From assembly GCA_963846565.1 (NCBI GenBank), contig CAWJWL010000005.1, forward strand, positions 1,798,001 to 1,862,000: DNA of 64,000 nucleotides. The letters are read 5' to 3'. Below, one piece after another: positions 63,014-64,000 of the stretch. How positions within the stretch are numbered: position 1 is the first letter of the stretch; every line of letters starts with the position of its first letter. The DNA is from WHSW01 sp963846565. GTDB lineage: Bacteria; Actinomycetota; Thermoleophilia; Solirubrobacterales; 70-9. The notes beneath the pieces were generated by a model. It saw nothing but the letters and a program-made list of their open reading frames with translations, ran no database searches and was not told the DNA's origin. The position numbers and the translations under genes were made by a program.

Positions 63014-63895
63014 ATGCTTCGCAGACTGGGCTCGACCATCCGCAATCAGTGGGCGGGCTTTCTCTCGCTCTTTCTGGTCCTGACCGGCGGCGTCGCCTAT
63101 GCCGCCAATACGATCGGCAGCTCAGACATCATCGACGAGTCGATCCTCTCCCGGGACGTAAAGAACGGCGCGATCGCAACTGTCGATCTCGCCGCCAACG
63201 CGGTCCGCACCGCCAATGTCCTCAACGAGTCGCTGACCGGCCACGACATCCAGGACAACACGATCGGCGGCGCCGACGTCAACGAGACGCTGCTCGATCC
63301 CTTGACCCACGCGCAGATTCAAGATGAGTCGCTGACGGGACACGATATCCAGGACAACACGATCGGCGGCGCCGACGTAAACGAGACGTTGCTCGATCCC
63401 TTGACCCACGCGCAGATTCAAGATGAGTCGCTGACGGGACACGATATCCAGAACAACACGATCGGCGGCGCCGACGTCAACGAGTCGCTGCTCGACGGCG
63501 TGCCGTACTCGCCTGCGCACTCAGCACACGACCCGATCAATTTCGAACTGCCGGCAGACGGCTCGTACGGTCAGGTGATCTACACGGGCGACGGCACTCA
63601 CGGGGACCCGATGGTCCACGTCCGGGATGCCGGGTACGTGATGGCGAGCGCGAGCCTCAATTTCCTTGACCAACAAGCGGGCACGTCCAACGTCACGTGC
63701 CTGCTCGACCTCGTCGGCCGGGGAGGAATCGGAATGTCAGTGCGGCAAGACGTCGACGATATTCACGCGGTGATCTCGCTTTCGGGCGCGACGTTCGCCC
63801 CACCGGGCGACTACTTCGTCAGGGTGGTTTGCAGGTCGGTAGGCAGCCCCCGGGCCACATTCGACCGCGGAAACCTGATCGCCTGGGCTATGTAG
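63014..63895 (+). CDS. Surface protein with SDIIDESI-type repeats
   Basis: 293 residues with a GGAGGGG ribosome site. N-terminal signal/anchor (FLSLFLVLTGGVAYAA), then ANTIGSSDIIDESILSRDVK, a motif very common in Solirubrobacterales surface proteins. Residues 72 to about 160 are 2.7 copies of a 33-residue repeat. The C-terminal domain of about 130 residues is a beta-sandwich with two cysteines (VTCLLDLV, VRVVCRSVG), ending at the TAG at 63893-63895. Probably an extracellular structural or binding protein. Confidence 0.75.
   Translation: MLRRLGSTIRNQWAGFLSLFLVLTGGVAYAANTIGSSDIIDESILSRDVKNGAIATVDLAANAVRTANVLNESLTGHDIQDNTIGGADVNETLLDPLTHAQIQDESLTGHDIQDNTIGGADVNETLLDPLTHAQIQDESLTGHDIQNNTIGGADVNESLLDGVPYSPAHSAHDPINFELPADGSYGQVIYTGDGTHGDPMVHVRDAGYVMASASLNFLDQQAGTSNVTCLLDLVGRGGIGMSVRQDVDDIHAVISLSGATFAPPGDYFVRVVCRSVGSPRATFDRGNLIAWAM
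63227..63495 (+). repeat. 99-bp in-frame tandem repeat (about 2.7 copies)
   Basis: Units at 63227-63325, 63326-63424 and a partial third. Each encodes ESLTGHDIQDNTIGGADVNE then TLLDPLTHAQIQD. Units two and three are nearly identical at the DNA level (GAGTCGCTGACGGGACACGA), while the first differs by silent changes, so units two and three are the younger copies. Confidence 0.85.
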
Positions 63896-63958
63896 CCAGC
63901 GACAGCCTCACACCGGGCTCGCACTCCACTCCGGGTTAGCGCCGAACAAGCGCTTGGA

Positions 63959-63985
63959 CGAACACCGGTAGCCGGCCGGTGTTCG
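63959..63985. terminator. Hairpin after the surface protein gene
   Basis: CGAACACCGG at 63959-63968 pairs with CCGGTGTTCG at 63976-63985 over a 7-base loop. There is no T run, so it may act with Rho or only stabilise the RNA. Confidence 0.5.
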
Positions 63986-64000
63986 GGCGCCGCTCCTGTT

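Noticed and set aside
63227..63495. Possible CRISPR-like repeat
   Set aside because: The units are adjacent without spacers, 99 bp long and in frame with a coding sequence.

Overview
The window is uniformly high-GC DNA from an actinobacterium. The SDIIDESILSRDVKN-type surface protein at 63014, the run of alpha/beta hydrolases and the broken MSQxNVEIARR-type start near 62469 remind me of Solirubrobacterales/Thermoleophilia. That placement is an inference from gene content, not a phylogeny. I see no rRNA or CRISPR array. The two tRNAs are Leu-CAG and Glu-CTC.

Left third (1-22.5 kb): a partial AbiEi/DUF559 gene, a class C beta-lactamase-like serine hydrolase and a membrane GGDEF cyclase. A likely cell-surface O-acetylation locus follows (MBOAT plus three SGNH-type proteins), then a VOC-TetR-DUF2236 operon. 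Next come an RDD-hydrolase-haloalkane dehalogenase operon and a minus-strand run ending in an MMPL transporter with a very long coiled coil. Five alpha/beta hydrolase-fold genes lie here.

Middle (22.5-34 kb): the three subunits of an acetone carboxylase-like enzyme lie in order, but a secreted subtilase with its own promoter sits between beta and alpha. A flavin monooxygenase and a small catalase-like gene follow.

34.1-47.2 kb is the most coherent catabolic region. A plus-strand glutamine synthetase-like ligase and P450 converge on a tightly overlapping minus-strand operon: gamma-glutamyl hydrolase, FAH-family enzyme, extradiol-type VOC dioxygenase, amino acid/amine permease, second P450, aromatic amino acid decarboxylase. 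A divergent GntR/FCD regulator follows, then an acetoacetate decarboxylase-like gene overlapping an aldehyde dehydrogenase. A 13-bp near-palindrome with a TACATTAT core recurs in front of four of these transcription units. I read the region as one regulon for breakdown of an amine, probably aromatic, through a gamma-glutamyl intermediate and meta ring cleavage. The substrate is not known.

47.3-52.6 kb is ordinary chromosome: a beta-propeller protein, a lipoprotein, tRNA-Leu, an acyl-CoA synthetase, a sulfatase and tRNA-Glu. 52.6-59.5 kb is an integrative element in the 3' end of tRNA-Glu. It carries an operon of a small beta protein, a beta-helix tailspike-like protein and an FG-GAP propeller, then a replication-relaxation-like protein, an excisionase-like protein and a tyrosine integrase. 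A perfect 274-bp inverted repeat containing the tRNA 3' end lies at 52589-52862 and 62081-62354. After the element come an HD-GYP/LuxR regulator divergent from an NTF2-like protein across a perfect 18-bp palindrome, gene remnants, and a repeat-bearing surface protein.

Many genes in 22.7-24.5, 28.1-30.1 and 37.5-42.2 kb, plus the MBOAT gene, are broken by single-base indels, mostly +1, while long genes between them are intact. Coordinates for these genes span the whole reconstructed gene.
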